Below, in pieces: positions 1-12,390 of a stretch of DNA of 64,000 bases. The notes under the pieces were generated by a model that saw only the letters and a list, made by a program, of their open reading frames with translations, made no database searches and was not told the DNA's origin. Within the stretch, counting starts at the first letter, position 1. Each line of letters begins with the position of its first letter. The position numbers and the translations under genes are program-made. The stretch is from Sipunculus nudus (Eukaryota > Annelida > Sipuncula > Golfingiida > Sipunculidae), in NCBI GenBank assembly GCA_026874595.1, contig CM049318.1, positions 43,880,456 to 43,944,455 of the forward strand, written 5' to 3'.

Positions 1-412
1 AAGAGACTGATTTTGCATAAAATTTGGGGATGGTAGCTCCGTCTGTTCCTGAGAGAAATTATTGGTTAATGTCCTGATAAACTATGACCCCCGTCACAAA
101 AGGTTAATGCAAGTGGTGCCACCAATACCATTAATTTAAATGAGTCATGTGACCAACTTTGCATTAAATTTAGTGATGCAAGCTCCTGCAATTAATGAGA
201 TTGTAATTTTAGTATGTTTATTTTGCCAAATGACAAAGTTCACCTTCCTGTAACTTGGCCAAAAATCATCAAAATTAATCCACTTGTTAAAATTTGGAAG
301 TGCAAATTTCTGGGATTATTTCTGTAAAATAGTATATAAATTGACTTGACAGTTTCAGATTGGAAGATTTTTGCATATAGTTAAGTGATGCTAATTTATG
401 CTAATAACCACA
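1..412 (-). repeat. Partial A-family core repeat, cut by the window edge
   Basis: Matches the A-family body seen elsewhere: GTGGTGCCACCAATACC, then TGAGTCATGTGACCAAC, GCTTCTG..ATTTCTGAGATT and the AACTTGG-CCAAAAATCA segment. Both the element start and its right end are missing here. Confidence 0.6.
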
Positions 413-682
413 CAAATTTTTAAAATTTCTGGTATACAATAAAAACGGATTAAATATATTTATATGTGTAAAAAGGCTCTCTAGATTAAACAGTTATCAT
501 TTTATTGAGTAAATATCGGTCCTGATTTTTGACAAGGTACAATATGTTGGGGCCCACCAGTTATGTAATAAAGGTCTATCTAATTCGTGGCATGTACATG
601 GGAAATATATTGAGGACTAGAATGGGGTATATGTCTCCCCAATATGGACCTCCCATCCCCAAATTCGAGGGAGAAAATACTT
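413..682 (-). repeat. Diverged B-family body fragment
   Basis: Contains the diverged B1/B2 body motif series: AAATTTCTGGTATACAAT, a TTGACAAGGTACAATATGTTGGGGCCCA stretch comparable to 'ACAAAGTGCATTATGTTTGGGCCCA' in better copies, and GGCATGTACATGGGAAATAT. No ends are recognisable. Confidence 0.45.
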
Positions 683-2453
683 AAACAAGGCCTATAGGCC
701 TAATGCGAACCTGTGCAAAGTTTGGGAGTATGAATGGAGGTTTAATTTTAAAGATTTAAGTCCTGCATATCTACCTTAGTCATTATGATTTCAGCAAAAT
801 CGACTTTTCGAACCTGCTAGTTTCAGACTAGGACATTTTAAAGGAGACGGATGAAGTGAGGCATGGATTAAGTGGCAAGGGGATTAGAGTGAGTGTTGCA
901 TATTAGCATGAATGTCTGCAGAGTAAACGTTAATGTAGGTGGTGCCATCTATCATAAAATCGAGAAAGCTGTCCAGGATGTTTAAACCTGCAAAATTTCA
1001 GGTGGATAAGTCAAACCACTTCTGAGATATGTGATTTTATCCCAAGGCAGATGAACAGATGGACGCTGTGCATAAGTGGTTGCAGGTGGCGCCACCAGTT
1101 TTGCCTATGATGAAGAGCTATGTCAGATCTATAAACAAGCAAAATTTTGACCCAATCAGTCAAACGGTTCCCGAGATATGAGCTTGGATGTCTGCAGAGT
1201 AAACGTGTATGTAGGTGGCGCCACCTGTCATAAAATCGAGAAAGCTGTCCTGGATGTATAAACCTGCAAAATTTCAGGTGGATAAGTCAAACCACTGCTG
1301 AGATATGAGTGATTTTATCCCAAGGCAGATGAACAGATGGACGCTGTGCAAAAATGGTTGCAGGTGGCGCCACCATTTTTAGTGTATGTTATAAAGCTAT
1401 CAAAGGGCTACATTTGTGCAACATTTTTAGCCTGATCGGTCAAACGGTTCCCGAGATATGTGGGTTTATATGTGGAAACAGACGCACAAATGGATGCTGG
1501 GCAGCGAGGAAAGGTCAGAGGTCTACCAAAAATGAGGGCGCAGCAGTTCACATGTGACCTGATGATAAACCCGATTCCCTTAAAATGCAAACCAAGTTTT
1601 TTCAAACAGTTGAAAGATATAGTTCCAATAATCTGGGAATTTTGCATCTAGACACATTGCCTAGACACCTGCCTGAGCCAGGTCAGTTGCCATGGTGGTC
1701 TGGAGTACTGAGTGACCTCTTTGACTTGGCTGCTGAAACTCAGCATGTTGTCAAATCTGTTTTCAATCACAGAAAGCCTTTCTCAATTGGTAAAATGCTT
1801 TTTTAAAGTTGTATTTACCCAATCTATTCTTATAAAACTGGCAGAACCCTACCATAGAATAATTCTTGTAAAGTTTAAACCAATCAGCTTAACAGTTTCA
1901 TCATAAATCAGTGTATAAGCTAGAAGAGTCTAAAATTACATTTTCGCTGGTAAAAAACACATCAATGTAGGTGGCGCCACCGAAACCTCAATTTCAGATA
2001 TTACATATGTGACAAACATTGGTATGAAATTTGGTGATTATAGCTCTAGCCGTTTCTGAGATTCTAATTTTAGTGTGCTTTTTTGGACAAGTGACTATTC
2101 AACCTCCTGTAACTCGGCCAAAAATCTCCGAACTGGAACAATTCGAACAAACTTGAGAAAGATTGTTCTAGGGATCATTTCTGTGAAATATTGGACAATT
2201 TGGCTGGACAGTTTCGAAGAAGAAGATTTTTAAAGCTTTTTTTTTAGCTTTTTCCCTATAAAATCTAAGAAAATGCAGTTAGAAAAAAATAAACAAAATC
2301 CGATAGAGTTTTTCAGATGACTGATTATTTGCAAAAATTTTGGTGATGCTAGCTTCAGCCATTTTTGAGAAAGCTATGGTTAACGAACAGACGACGAAAA
2401 ACAGACAACGCACGACGCCGCACCATCGCATAAGCTCACAGGTTCGCTAAAAA
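683..2453 (-). mobile_element. A2 element (non-autonomous rolling-circle type)
   Basis: The left end is AACAAGG followed by the hairpin GGCCTATAGGCC and the subterminal motif GCGAACCTGTG. The right end carries CACAGGTTCGCTAA, the inverse of that motif. The interior has tandem ~280-bp core repeats, each with AGGTGGCGCCACC and GGTTCCCGAGATATGAGC (palindromes at 1085, 1214, 1363 and 1970), then an A-type tail. Reading the strand so that the hairpin lies at the 3' end, as in Helitrons/Helentrons, puts the element on the minus strand. There are no coding frames of note. Confidence 0.75.
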
Positions 2454-2577
2454 GTCACAGCATTCACAAATAATTTCTATTCCAGCTGATTTGACCTTGA
2501 AGATGAAGGTTAAGGTCACTGTTTTTTTAACTCCTCCAAGATATTGGTAGAAACAATTTAAAATTCATCTTTTATAA

Positions 2578-2740
2578 AAACTAAGGACCGATGGGTCTCT
2601 ACACTCAGCTGAATTTGTCTACAAGGATAATTTTAAGAAATTTTTCAGAATGACGGTCCTGTGACCTTAACCAATGACCTTTTGACAAAAAATCTTAGAA
2701 CTTTTATCCTTGAACTTGCAGCATTTAGATTATTGTAACT
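2578..2740 (-). mobile_element. B3 element, 3'-end fragment cut by an A1 insertion
   Basis: Begins ACTAAGGACCGATGGGTC, a B-type end hairpin, followed by CACTCAGCTGA. It continues into the B3 body (GTGACCTTAACCAATGACC) and stops at GTAACTATG, where an A1 element starts. Confidence 0.65.
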
Positions 2741-5253
2741 ATGTTTAGGCCTACAGGCCTAATGCAAACCTTTGCATTGGGAAATACACCAGGTATAATG
2801 CTTCAATGCTGGACCATTACTTTTCATATATATGAACAATGCAAGAACTAAACATTTTGAATCAGAAACAATTACACAAACATCACTGCTGAAATTCTGG
2901 CATGGGTGCACACAACACAAAAATGATTGTAGCTGGCACCACCAGTCTTATATACAACGAAGCTATCTGAGATATATACATATGCCCAATTTCAGACTGA
3001 TATATCAAAGAAATAAGCAGGGACACACACTGTGCAAAAATTACTGTAGGTGGCACCATCAGTCTTGTATAAGACAAAGCTATTCGATATGTATAAATAT
3101 GCCCAAATTCAGGCTGATATATCAAATTCCTCTGTAGAAATAAGCAGGCACATACACTGTGCAAAAATCATTGTGGGAGGCGACGTCTGTCTTGTAAACA
3201 AGAAAGCCATCAAAGACACATAATCATGTCAAAATATCAGGCCAATACATCAAACTTACCTGGAGTCTGATGCATGGGGCACACCAGGCTTAGATGAGAA
3301 AGGCAGTTGGCCCGAGTAAACTGTGACAAACTGCTGGCTCAGGCTACTGCACTGAGTAAACTCATGACCTAGACCTGGCTAGACTGGGTCAACTTTTGAC
3401 TTGTACCTGGCTGCACTGAGTGAACTCTTAACCTGTTGCCTAATCTGACACAGTTGGCAGTCTGCAAAAGCTATAAATAGATCCAGACTGACCTATGGCC
3501 TGTTGCCAAATCTGAAATAGTAGCCACACCATTGCATAAGATCACAGATTGGCTCCACATGCAGCCCTGAGGCGCATGACACACATGAGATGATCACATA
3601 ATACTCATGAGGTGATCACATGCTGCCTATGAGGTGATCACATGGTGCCCATGAGGTGTTCACATGTCACTCATGAGGTGATCACATGCCTCGTGCTTGG
3701 CTACACTGATTGAACTCTTGACCTATATCTGGCTGCACTGAATGGACTCTTAATCTGTTGCCAAATCTGAAACAGTTTGAAGTTTCTCAACCTATTTAAA
3801 GATACAGACACAATCTTGGCCTGTTGCTAAATCTGTTTACACATACTGAAATACTTTGGCTAAAATGCTTTTTTTCCAGCTGACATATTTATAAAACTTA
3901 GCAAAATATCTAGAATAATAAAAAAAAGTCCTTTCAGTCCTTTCATTGTTAAAGGTCCAATAATTCTGTCAAAAATCATTCAAGTAAAATTGAACAAAGG
4001 CCACCTAAGAATAATTTTGTGCAATGTTTCAAAAGTTATAATTGGAAACAATAATTTTGTAGAAGAACACAATTGTGGTCCTCAGTCTGAAATAGACATA
4101 ATAATGGCCACAAGACCCAACTTAAGCTTTTCACAATTCAACCAAATAAAACCAAACTCAATCTATTCTAATATGATTGAAAGAACCATGTCCTAGGATA
4201 ATTCTTTTGAAAAATTTAACGATTCAACTTTACAGTTTCATCATAAACATTTTCAGCTGAAAGGGGCTAAAATTATGAGGTTTTTTGCCTATAAAAGCAG
4301 GTCAATGTAGGTGGCACCACGAAATCTGCAACTTCAAATATGAGTCATGTGACCAACATTTGCACAATACTTGGTATTGCAAGCTTCTGTCATTTCTGAG
4401 ATTACGATGTCAGTATGCTTACTTGGCCAAATGACGAAGTTCAAATTCGTGTAACTCTGCTAAAATAATCAAATGCAAACCATTTGAACAAACTTGAGAG
4501 GGCTTGCCTCTGGGATCATTTCCGTAAAATATTGAACAATTTGGCTGGACTGTTTACAAGAAGAAGACTTTAAAGGTTTTTCAGCTTTTACTCTATAAAA
4601 TCTAAATAAATACAGATAGCAAAAAAATAAGCTGAACCCAACAACATTTGATATGTGACAGATTATTGCATAAAATCTTGGGATGGTAAGCTAATGCTAT
4701 TCCATTAGAAATTATGGGTTAATGTACAGATGACCAATGACCCCCGTACAAAAAAAAGGTCAATGCAGTGGGCGCCATCAATACCTGAACTTCATATATG
4801 ACTCATGTGACCAACACTGGCATAAAATCTGGTGATGATAGCTCCGGCCGTATCTGAGATTGTCATTTTAGTCAGCTTTTTTGGACAGATGACTAAGTTC
4901 AATTTCCTGTAACTCGGCCATAATTCATCGAACTGGTACCGTTCGAACAAACTTGAGAGAGACGGTATATGAGATTATTTCTGTGAAATACTGAACAATT
5001 TGGCTGGACCATTTTGGAGGAGAAGATTTTTAAAGTTTTTTTTTAGCTTTTTCTCTATAAAATCTAAGAATATGCAGTTAGCCAAAAAATAAGCGAAATC
5101 CGACAGAGTTTTTCAGATGGCTAATTTGTTGCATAAATTTTAGTGATGCTAGTTCCTGTCATTTCCGAGATATAATGGGTTAACGTACAGACAACGGACA
5201 ACAGACGACGGACGAAGCCACACCATCGCATTAGCTTACAGGTTCGCTAAAAA
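2741..5253 (-). mobile_element. A1 element, essentially complete
   Basis: The left end is AGGCCTACAGGCCTAATGC and the right end is TTACAGGTTCGCTAA. Between them, in order: the GTATAATGCTTCAATGCTGG leader, two GTAGGTGGCACCA-type cores, a TGGCTGCACTGAGTGAACTC tandem section with TATAAATAG, a short TGATCACATG minisatellite, then several A-tail cores with TGACTCATGTGACC. It is inserted in or beside a B3 fragment on its left. Confidence 0.75.
3582..3690. repeat. TGATCACATG minisatellite inside A1
   Basis: About five units of ~20 bases of the type CCATGAGGTGATCACATG, with one TGTTCACATG variant. The homologous arrays in other A1 copies (23103-23168, 44827-44898, 58526-58596) have about three units. 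Confidence 0.75.
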
Positions 5254-5450
5254 GGAGGCTTTTTCCCTAATATCTTGAAGGAAGAAGTTGCAGTGACCCA
5301 GTTTTCGGTTGGTAGGTTCTCTTTGGGACATCTAACTGTATGTTAAATTGTGGTTTCAAAATGTGCCAGTTTAAAGGACAGACAGACAGCTGATGGGGAA
5401 AAGACCATTGCTATAGCTCAATTGAATTAAAGTCAGCCGAGCTTAAAAGG
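5254..5450 (-). mobile_element. B-family right-end fragment
   Basis: Carries the B tail: CCCAGTTTTCGGTTGGTAGG, a short GACAGACAGACAG microsatellite, ACCATTGCTATAGCTCA, and a right end AAAGTCAGCCGAGCTTAA that has drifted from TCAGCTGAGCTAA. It directly follows an A1 element and may belong to the B fragment at 2578. Confidence 0.6.
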
Positions 5451-7292
5451 TGCTTGACTCATAGTGCAAAGAATATTGTTCACCATTATCTAATTTCTGA
5501 TTTCCAAGGAAAAACTACCCCATGTTGTTAAGTAAGGAGATTGTAGATTCAACAGTTAGAATTTGTGAAAGTCTGCTTTTCAGGGTGCTCAAATCTTGTT
5601 TTTTTCCTCATAGCTTACAGAATATATGTCACAGTGACCTAACTTCAGACTTCTAAGGCAACTGGTCTTGGATCTGCCTGCATACTAAGTTATACTAGTT
5701 GTGCTCTGTCTCAGTTCTGTGCTTCTCTAAAATTTTAAAGCTTGGAGCTCACAGAATATAGGTCATGGTGACCTAATTTCAGGTTTCCAAGGAAATTAGC
5801 CAAAAACCTACATAAATGTAAAGATAGAAATTTCTAGATTCATAGTTACGATTTGCTGCCTGTTAAGGGAACACAATGTAATCATCACAACATTATCCTC
5901 CCCAAAATCCTATGCACATTTACATTCCATCAGCAAATTGTTCCTTTAAAAGCACAATTTTTAAGCTCAACAGGAAACTTTATGCCCTTATAGAAAACTG
6001 TAAAACAAAATTTGATAAAAACTGCCCGGTCTTGTGCATTCATACATAAATGACTGGAGATAACTACTCACTTTATTTGCCTTTGGGTGATTAAATCAGC
6101 TCCTGATTTAACCAATGAACACATCTAATTTTACACTGACCTGCAGTTTTCACATGATAAATAAAATTGACACACTTTTCCCCCTTTTCAAGTTAAGTTC
6201 AGTCATTTTTAAGTTCCACTTGGCAAGCACCATAAAAAAATTATAAAACACTGCACGAGTGATAAAGAAACTACACACCATCCTGTGAATAACCACTGAT
6301 ATCTTGATGATGATGGCAATAATAACCTCCAACCACAGAAACCAACCATCTTAAAATTGATAGATGGCCCTGCAGTACTGCCTGCTTAATTTGTAATACC
6401 AGTAACAAGCTTGGTCTAACACACTGGACTTAAACTTTATCCTAATGTGACAGCCTGGCCAAAATCAAGTTGCACAGCATCATTCTGCCCATAAGTCAGA
6501 TTGCAGTTCAGTGACCATAATGTGACTCAGGAATTTTCTAGTTCCTGTTCAGTCACATGGGGGCAGCAGCATCGTAAGTGTCCACTGGTTTCACTTCCAG
6601 TTGCAACAAGGGCAGGCAGGACTGACTAATTTTATCAATAGGTCCAGAATGGCAGACTATTAAAGCTTTCAGCTGTATCCCTACCATCCTACAGGTAGGT
6701 CTTCATGATCTTGTTTTACAGGTAGAGCAGACAATGCAATTTTGAAATTTATCACCGACATTTAACGCATTCAATTTGGAAGCTTTGATGAAGCAAGAGT
6801 CTATCAGTTATTTATAGCAATTCTAGCACTTAAAGTGATAAACTGTTAATCTTAGTCTTGGTTCTTTATATAAATTTAAAACATTTATCTCTTGATTTAT
6901 ATATAATGACATTTTACCAGAAATTAACAGACCTAGTAAAATGACCAATATGAACTTTTCTTCCGACAGCGAGCTCTGTGTACAATCCTGTTCTGCAGAG
7001 AAAATTTCTGCTCATTCCTATGCTGAGTTCAATCACATTTACATGATTTTAATGTGTTTGTAAATGTGCATATACTGATTTACCATGATTTTTTATTCTT
7101 GGTAAAAATACAAGGTCAATTTTATATTTGCCCATTTCAGATTGTAATATAATCAATTTTCATTTGGTGTGTTCTGGTTTTTTGTGATATATTTCCAAAG
7201 ACCAAAGGCAATTAAATACAATCTATCCTGAAAGAGCCTAAACTCAATGCAATGTGTCATAGCCAGGCTGTGTTATAGCTTGTGACAAGGTA
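5451..7292. other. Mostly low-copy DNA downstream of HDAC; no gene seen
   Basis: 5590-5880 holds two diverged B-core copies (CAGAATATATGTCACAGTGACC and similar). From about 5881 on I see no repeat family, no long open frame and no RNA gene. Confidence 0.5.
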
Positions 7293-9716
7293 AAACAAGT
7301 GACCCATGGGTCATGACGCTCAGCTGCCAAGCATGACCTGCGACATCATGGGCTGCAATTCACAACTTCTAGTAATATTGTTGCAGAACCTATATGCCAA
7401 TTTTGTTTAAACTTTCTACATTGCCATAAATTCTTATCATATATGTCTGGTTAAAACACAGTGAATGATGGTCTGAGGCAAAATGTATGGTTGTTGAGCT
7501 ATCAGGAACTAATCCCACAGCTTGCTCGATACCTGTCAGTCTCAAAAGGAATACCACACAGGCCACATATAAGATCAAAATATAGCAAAAGATCAAGGAA
7601 AACCATGCAAGAATTATTGTGAAACGGGTGCTTCCATATTAATTTTTATTCAATACAAGCCAACTGTACTGAGCTTTCATAAATGATGGTCATATTTATT
7701 AAGAAATCTTTGACCCAATGCAAGATTACATTAATATACATCCCACAGCATTCACTTTAATAGTTCTTGAGATAATATGTTCTAAAGGAATTTAAAGATG
7801 GCGTCCTGGTGGCCATATTGGATTTCTGACAGGTTGGAAATTGAACAACAAACATCCTCTAAAAGGGACCAAACATCATAAAAAAATCACAGAAACTGTC
7901 CTGGCAAAAGGATTTCTAAATGGCTACCTGGCAGACATAATGGTTTTCTGACAAGTCACACATCCTCCAATAAGACACTAAACTTCTAGCAATTGCTTCA
8001 AAGAATGTAACAGTTATGAATGTCCAAAACAATTCAAAAGGCATGATCAGGTTGGAGAGCTCTCATATCAGATTTATGAACATGCAAATGTAAAAAGTGC
8101 AAGTCCAATTTGTTTTAATTATCAGCTTGCTATTCAATGGGGTCAGCAGGGTAGGTAAACTGCAAAACCTAAAAGAAAAGAAATGCAGAAAGCATCACTA
8201 AGAGTCTTGTAATCAAATAAAGCCATCCTAAATCCAGGTACAGACCCACATATTATCAGAACAAACACTTACTGGTATATCTGATGATTTGTATAATAAT
8301 ATTCAGATATCTAGAAAACTAAGTTTACAGCTATGATTCCATGATATAAACTGCAAAATGTTCCCATCATTTTATAAATTAGTAGCTAAACTTAACACTT
8401 TACTTTCATAGTCTTAATGCCTGGCCAAAGCATTCCGGCAACAGTGTTTTTGTGATGCACTAATGATATATCCTTAACACTCCATGAGCTGACACAAAAG
8501 GGAGTCATATATCACAAGTGTCACTCAGAATTATGGGCACATAGTGAGATGTACCAGTTGTGAGTGCCATATGGTTATATATACAAAAAAACAAGAAAAA
8601 AAATAGAGATGGTCTACAAAAAAAGTTATTGTGAACATCCCTGACCTATGACCTTGGCCTTTTGCCTACATATCAACTGGATTCTTTCTAAATGATGGGT
8701 AACTACTAACCACTTACATCTTGCCTGGTGTAATTACTTGGCAACCAATGAGTGAATAACTTAGACCTGCAACCTTTAACCTCCTGACCAGCTGACCTCA
8801 AAATCAATTAGTTATTTCTTCATGCAAAAAGACCCATAAATATGAAGTCTGAATCAAATTCAGTGATGCATAGATGTGGCATATGTGAAAGACTGAAGGT
8901 TTGGGTTGAACAGTTTCACTTGAAATATGTTCACAAGCATTTAGAACAATATTGTGACCTTGACCTTTGACCTTTTGAACTCAACATCAATAGGCTTCTT
9001 CTCCTATTGGTAGGTAAGCCATATATGACAGATGGAAAGTATAGATTGAAAAGTTTGCTGAAAATGACTCCACGCAAGAAGAGGGTGCTGTGAACTTGAC
9101 CTTTGACCTCAAAATCAACAGGTCTTTTCCCCTGTTGGCAGAGAAGCGATATCAGTGCTGAAAGGTTTGGAATGAAAGGTCTAGCTTGAAATGTGTCCAC
9201 AACCTTTTCAAAGAAGTGGATCCTGTGACCCTGACCTTTGACCTTGTGACCTCAACATCTATAGGATTCTTCTCCCACTTAGTAGGTGAGCTATATGTGA
9301 AAGATCAAAGAATTGGAATGAAAGGTTTGCCTTAAAATGCATCCTGAGGCTTTTAACATAAGTTGGTTCTGTGACCTTGACCTTTGACCTCAAAATAATT
9401 ATGGTTCTTCCCCTGTTGGTAGGTGAGCTGTATGTGAAAGATGGAAGGTTTGGGATGAAAATTTTGGCTAAAAGTATTATTTCTTGGGGGTGCAAACACA
9501 CCCAATAACTTCGAGAATATAGGTCGCAGTGACCTAATTTCAGGTTTGCAAGGAGATCTTTTTAGAACCTCTAAGACTGCATAGGGTTCATGGCCCTAGC
9601 CCCTATGGTTACGATTTGTGCCCTGCTAACGGACGGCCGGACGGACAGACGGAAGGACGCCGGACAAAGACCCATTGCTATAGCCCAGCATGACTGAAAG
9701 TCAGCTGAGCTAAAAA
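7293..9716 (-). mobile_element. B-family element carrying nuclear-receptor-like motifs
   Basis: The left end is ACAAGTGACCCATGGGTCA (14-base palindrome TGACCCATGGGTCA) followed by GCTCAGCTG. The right end is a CGGACGG microsatellite, then AGTCAGCTGAGCTAA. The right half (8930-9400) is a tandem of ~135-150-bp units, each containing TGACCTTGACCTTTGACCT or a near variant. Treating the left and right ends as one element is an inference; the middle part (about 7.4-8.6 kb) is not recognisably repetitive. Confidence 0.55.
8955..9390. promoter_or_regulatory. Array of exact DR1 nuclear-receptor-type sites in a B repeat
   Basis: TGACCTTTGACCT, the complement of AGGTCAAAGGTCA (DR1), occurs exactly at 8961-8973, 9097-9109, 9232-9244 and 9378-9390. 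Two of the four also overlap TGACCTTGA, the complement of the TCAAGGTCA extended half-site. DR1 is the consensus for HNF4, RXR and COUP-TF type receptors. Binding is inferred only; the spacing follows the repeat unit. Confidence 0.5.
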
Positions 9717-10607
9717 ACCATCATTCTCTTTACCAGCTCTCTTTCCCATTTGATTTGGAAATTTCATACTAACCGTGAAATTCATTATAAGGACAAATTC
9801 ATTTTATGTACACTGTGAGAGAGATTTTAAAATCTGACAAATTACTGATATAGAGAACTCAAATCTTGAGTCATCTTTGAAAAGAACAAACTCAAAAGAG
9901 TTAATTCAACTGGTACTGAATGGGATTCCTAACAACAACAAGAAGAAATTGCCTTAAATGTCTGTCTTATCTGAGTAATTAAACAGCTGAACTACAGTTT
10001 TGAAACAGGATATCAACAACTTTCAAATACAAATAAAACAATTGTAAGCAAAATTATTTTAACAATCAACATATATTTATCAAATTACAGCATAACTCAT
10101 CACGGACCTTGCTAGTTTGGAAAAGCCAGTGTGAAGCAACCATGAAAGTTAACAATATATTACACATTAAAATCACTAACACAATTATTTACTCAGCCTG
10201 TATGGCATGGACAAGATTAAAAAAAAATTTGATGAAGCTTCTAGAAGCTGTGCTCCTTTAAAAAAATCTGTTGCCATGGTAACTACTACAAACAAAAATA
10301 CAAGTAAACATCTGATTATCACTGAAATAAAGTCACTCACAACATGGCTGTTTAAGACACACTCACATTTGCACATGTGAAATCTGCAATTATACATACT
10401 CTTTGCAAGAAACAAATACACAATATACAGGTTTATACAAAGTCAGATACGTGCCTTCCAAAATATGACTAGAATATTCCAACATAGTGGACCAACATGA
10501 AAAAAATGAGCAGCACTATCACATTCAACTTGTCAAATGCAGTAAGAATCTATGGAAACTTTAATTTGAAGTAATATGTACAATACTTCTGTGAGAAAAC
10601 TGTGCCT

Positions 10608-10615
<8 letters not shown>

Positions 10616-10678
<63 letters not shown>
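10616..10678. repeat. (TA)n microsatellite
   Basis: An uninterrupted run of about 31 TA dinucleotides, preceded by GTGTG. Confidence 0.97.
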
Positions 10679-10681
<3 letters not shown>

Positions 10682-10932
10682 AGTCCAGCACACAAATCCT
10701 GACAGCCAACTATGGTTCAGTATGCAAACTAACATACAATCAACCAGTCATCAAAGTATGGGTCAGGATGCAATTTACCAGATAAGTATGCATGCAACCA
10801 TGGTAATTCTGACCAAGCTGCCTGTGAAAAGACAGAACAGCACCTGTGCTTAACTTCTGTTTTTTTCTACATAATTCATAAGAAAATACCCTCTTCTAAA
10901 TTTTTTGTACTGTGAACAGTTGTAAATTTAAA

Positions 10933-10938
10933 TTTATT
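10933..10938 (-). terminator. Candidate poly(A) signal AATAAA for the HDAC transcript
   Basis: This is the first exact AATAAA on the minus strand downstream of the HDAC stop codon, about 180 bases beyond it. No downstream GU-rich element was judged convincing, and the DNA is AT-rich, so chance hexamers are expected. Confidence 0.35.
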
Positions 10939-11116
10939 CTCTATCCAAATCTGGAGATTATATATTGTTAATTCAATGAAACAAATCTATTTCATGCTGC
11001 CTATCATACTACAGAGGTCTCATGACTTTACCATGTGACCCCCATAGCAAAGAGTATCCAGAGCGTTGCTTGCCATGACAATACTGTGTGACTTTTCTTT
11101 CAACACTGGGATTCCC

Positions 11117-11153
11117 TCATGATTCTTCCATTGGCTCAGGATTACTCTCCTTC
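11117..11153 (-). CDS. HDAC4: Class IIa HDAC terminal coding exon (acidic tip and stop)
   Basis: This is a very short terminal coding segment. After acceptor TTTATTGTTGTAG, one base (G) completes a Gln codon with CA from the previous exon. The frame then reads KESNPEPMEES and stops at TGA (11119-11117). Human HDAC4 ends DEEPMEEEPPL, so EPMEES matches in type and position. The phase fits exactly with the GTAAGC donor at 11681. The acceptor and the first bases of this exon are part of a tandem array that continues upstream into the intron, so acceptor choice may be ambiguous. It is too short to be found by ORF length, but the joined reading makes it likely. Confidence 0.78.
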
Positions 11154-11547
11154 CTACAACAATAAAGAAAAAATATTAAACTCTCCCTCCTACAGCAGTA
11201 AAGAACAAAATATTAAACTCTCCTTCCTACAACAATAAAGAAAAAATATTAAACTCTCCCTCCTACAGCAGTAAAGAACAAAATATTAAACTCTCCTTCC
11301 TACCACAATAAAGAAAAAATATTAAACTCTCCCTCCTACAGCAGTAAAGAACAAAATATTAAACTCTCCTTCCTACCACAGTAAAGAACAAATATTAAAC
11401 TCTCCCTCCTACAGCAGTAAAGAACAAAATATTAAACTCTCCCTCCTACAACAGACAAGAACAAATATTAAACTCTCCCTCCTACAATTGGCAAGAACAA
11501 AATATTAAAACTCCCTCCTACAACAGACAAGAACAAAATATTAAACT
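11144..11547 (-). repeat. 36/37-bp tandem array containing copies of the terminal-exon splice acceptor
   Basis: About 11 units of 36 or 37 bases, alternating between a CTCTCCTTCCTAC and a CTCTCCCTCCTAC version (plus-strand reading), separated by TAAAGAA(C)AAAATATTAAA. On the minus strand each unit reads as a T-rich tract, TGTAG, then GAAGGAGAG or GGAGGGAGAG. The unit nearest the HDAC terminal exon supplies that exon's acceptor and first nine bases. The array therefore repeats a usable 3' splice site about eleven times through the 528-bp last intron. The leftmost units alternate regularly; the rightmost units (11437-11547) are more diverged. Confidence 0.85.
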
Positions 11548-11681
11548 TTGCAAAGGCAAATAATGCAGTGTCAGACAAGGAATGGGTGACAGAAAAAGAA
11601 TGGGTAACAGACAAATTATTGATGACAGACAAAAATGAGTGATAGATAAAGAATCCACAATTCATGAAGAAAAGTGCTTAC

Positions 11682-11820
11682 TGGTTACCGGTCTCTTGGA
11701 CCATGGACAGTGAGGCCAGTGCGGAGACAGTGTCTGCTTCTTCCCTGTCCATCTGCTGTGCTTCCACTGCTGACACACAGAGGGTGCTGCTGTGGCGTTT
11801 TATACAAGGCCAATGATCAG
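11682..11820 (-). CDS. HDAC4: Class IIa HDAC exon: C-terminal tail with nuclear-export-like motif
   Basis: This 139-nt exon starts after TTCCATCTTGCAG. Two bases (CT) complete the codon left open by the exon at 34997 (G+CT, Ala). It continues DHWPCIKRHSSTLCVSAVEA, then QQMDREEADTVSALASLSMV and QETGN, and ends with two bases before GTAAGCAC. The EEADTVSALASLSMV stretch aligns with EEAETVTAMASLSV of human HDAC4, which overlaps the described CRM1-dependent export signal, so a role in cytoplasmic shuttling is a fair inference. If the donor is ignored, the frame reads CAG TAA and ends after GNQ, so intron retention would still give a nearly full-length protein lacking only the acidic tip. A second possible donor lies 7 bases upstream (ACCG|GTAACC). 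Confidence 0.9.
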
Positions 11821-11981
11821 CTGCAAGATGGAAAACATTCATTAAAATGTTTTAACAGTTTTGGTGAATCCGACAGCTGGAAATTTCTGTTATTGGAGAT
11901 TTATGTTACCATTTGTCATATCAAGAAGGTTTTACACTGGAGTTCCAGCTCCTTGAAGCCCTGCCAGTACTTGCATTGAAA

Positions 11982-12390
11982 AACAAGGGACCCAAGGGTC
12001 ACATTGCACAGCTGAATTTTGGAAAATATTAGCAAATGCAAAATATACTTATTCTGTTTTTTTTTCATATATATTACCATTTGAGAAGCAAAGAGGAAAT
12101 GGCCCTGCTAAAATGAAACCCTGTAAATTATAAAATAATGGACATGAGCCGAAGTGTATTAATAAACATTAATTTATTAACTGAAATAGAATGCTGTAAA
12201 AAATACAAATGAGCACAAACAAAATTTAATAAGCATGTTAAAACAAGCCAAATAGGTTAAAATCACATTTGCACTGTGTATTAAATGAAACTTGTGGCCT
12301 CATTATCCATTTAATGATGCAATAAGGAATAAATGGGCCTAAGTGTTATATGAAAGATACAGAACAAGATACACAGAAAGTCAGATCACC
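11982..12390 (-). mobile_element. B4 subtype left-end fragment
   Basis: Starts AACAAGGGACCCAAGGGTC, with hairpin GACCCAAGGGTC, then CACAGCTGAATT. The body (GAGGAAATGGCCCTGCT, AATAATGGACATGAGCC, ATTAATTTATTAACTG) is shared with the element at 50502. No right end was found. Confidence 0.6.

Larger units (their letters stand above)
9717..11116 (-). other. HDAC 3' untranslated and downstream region
   Basis: Low-copy AT-rich DNA following the HDAC stop codon on the minus strand. It contains a candidate poly(A) signal and a long (TA)n tract; no other gene is evident. Confidence 0.5.

Noticed and set aside
11682-11690. Stop directly after GNQ as the normal end of the HDAC protein
   Set aside because: It requires ignoring a strong GTAAGC donor and an in-phase downstream exon encoding the conserved EPMEE-type tip; kept only as an intron-retention possibility.
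11674-11979. A 101-codon plus-strand frame over the HDAC tail exon
   Set aside because: It is the antisense shadow of the exon at 11682-11820 and has no family signature.
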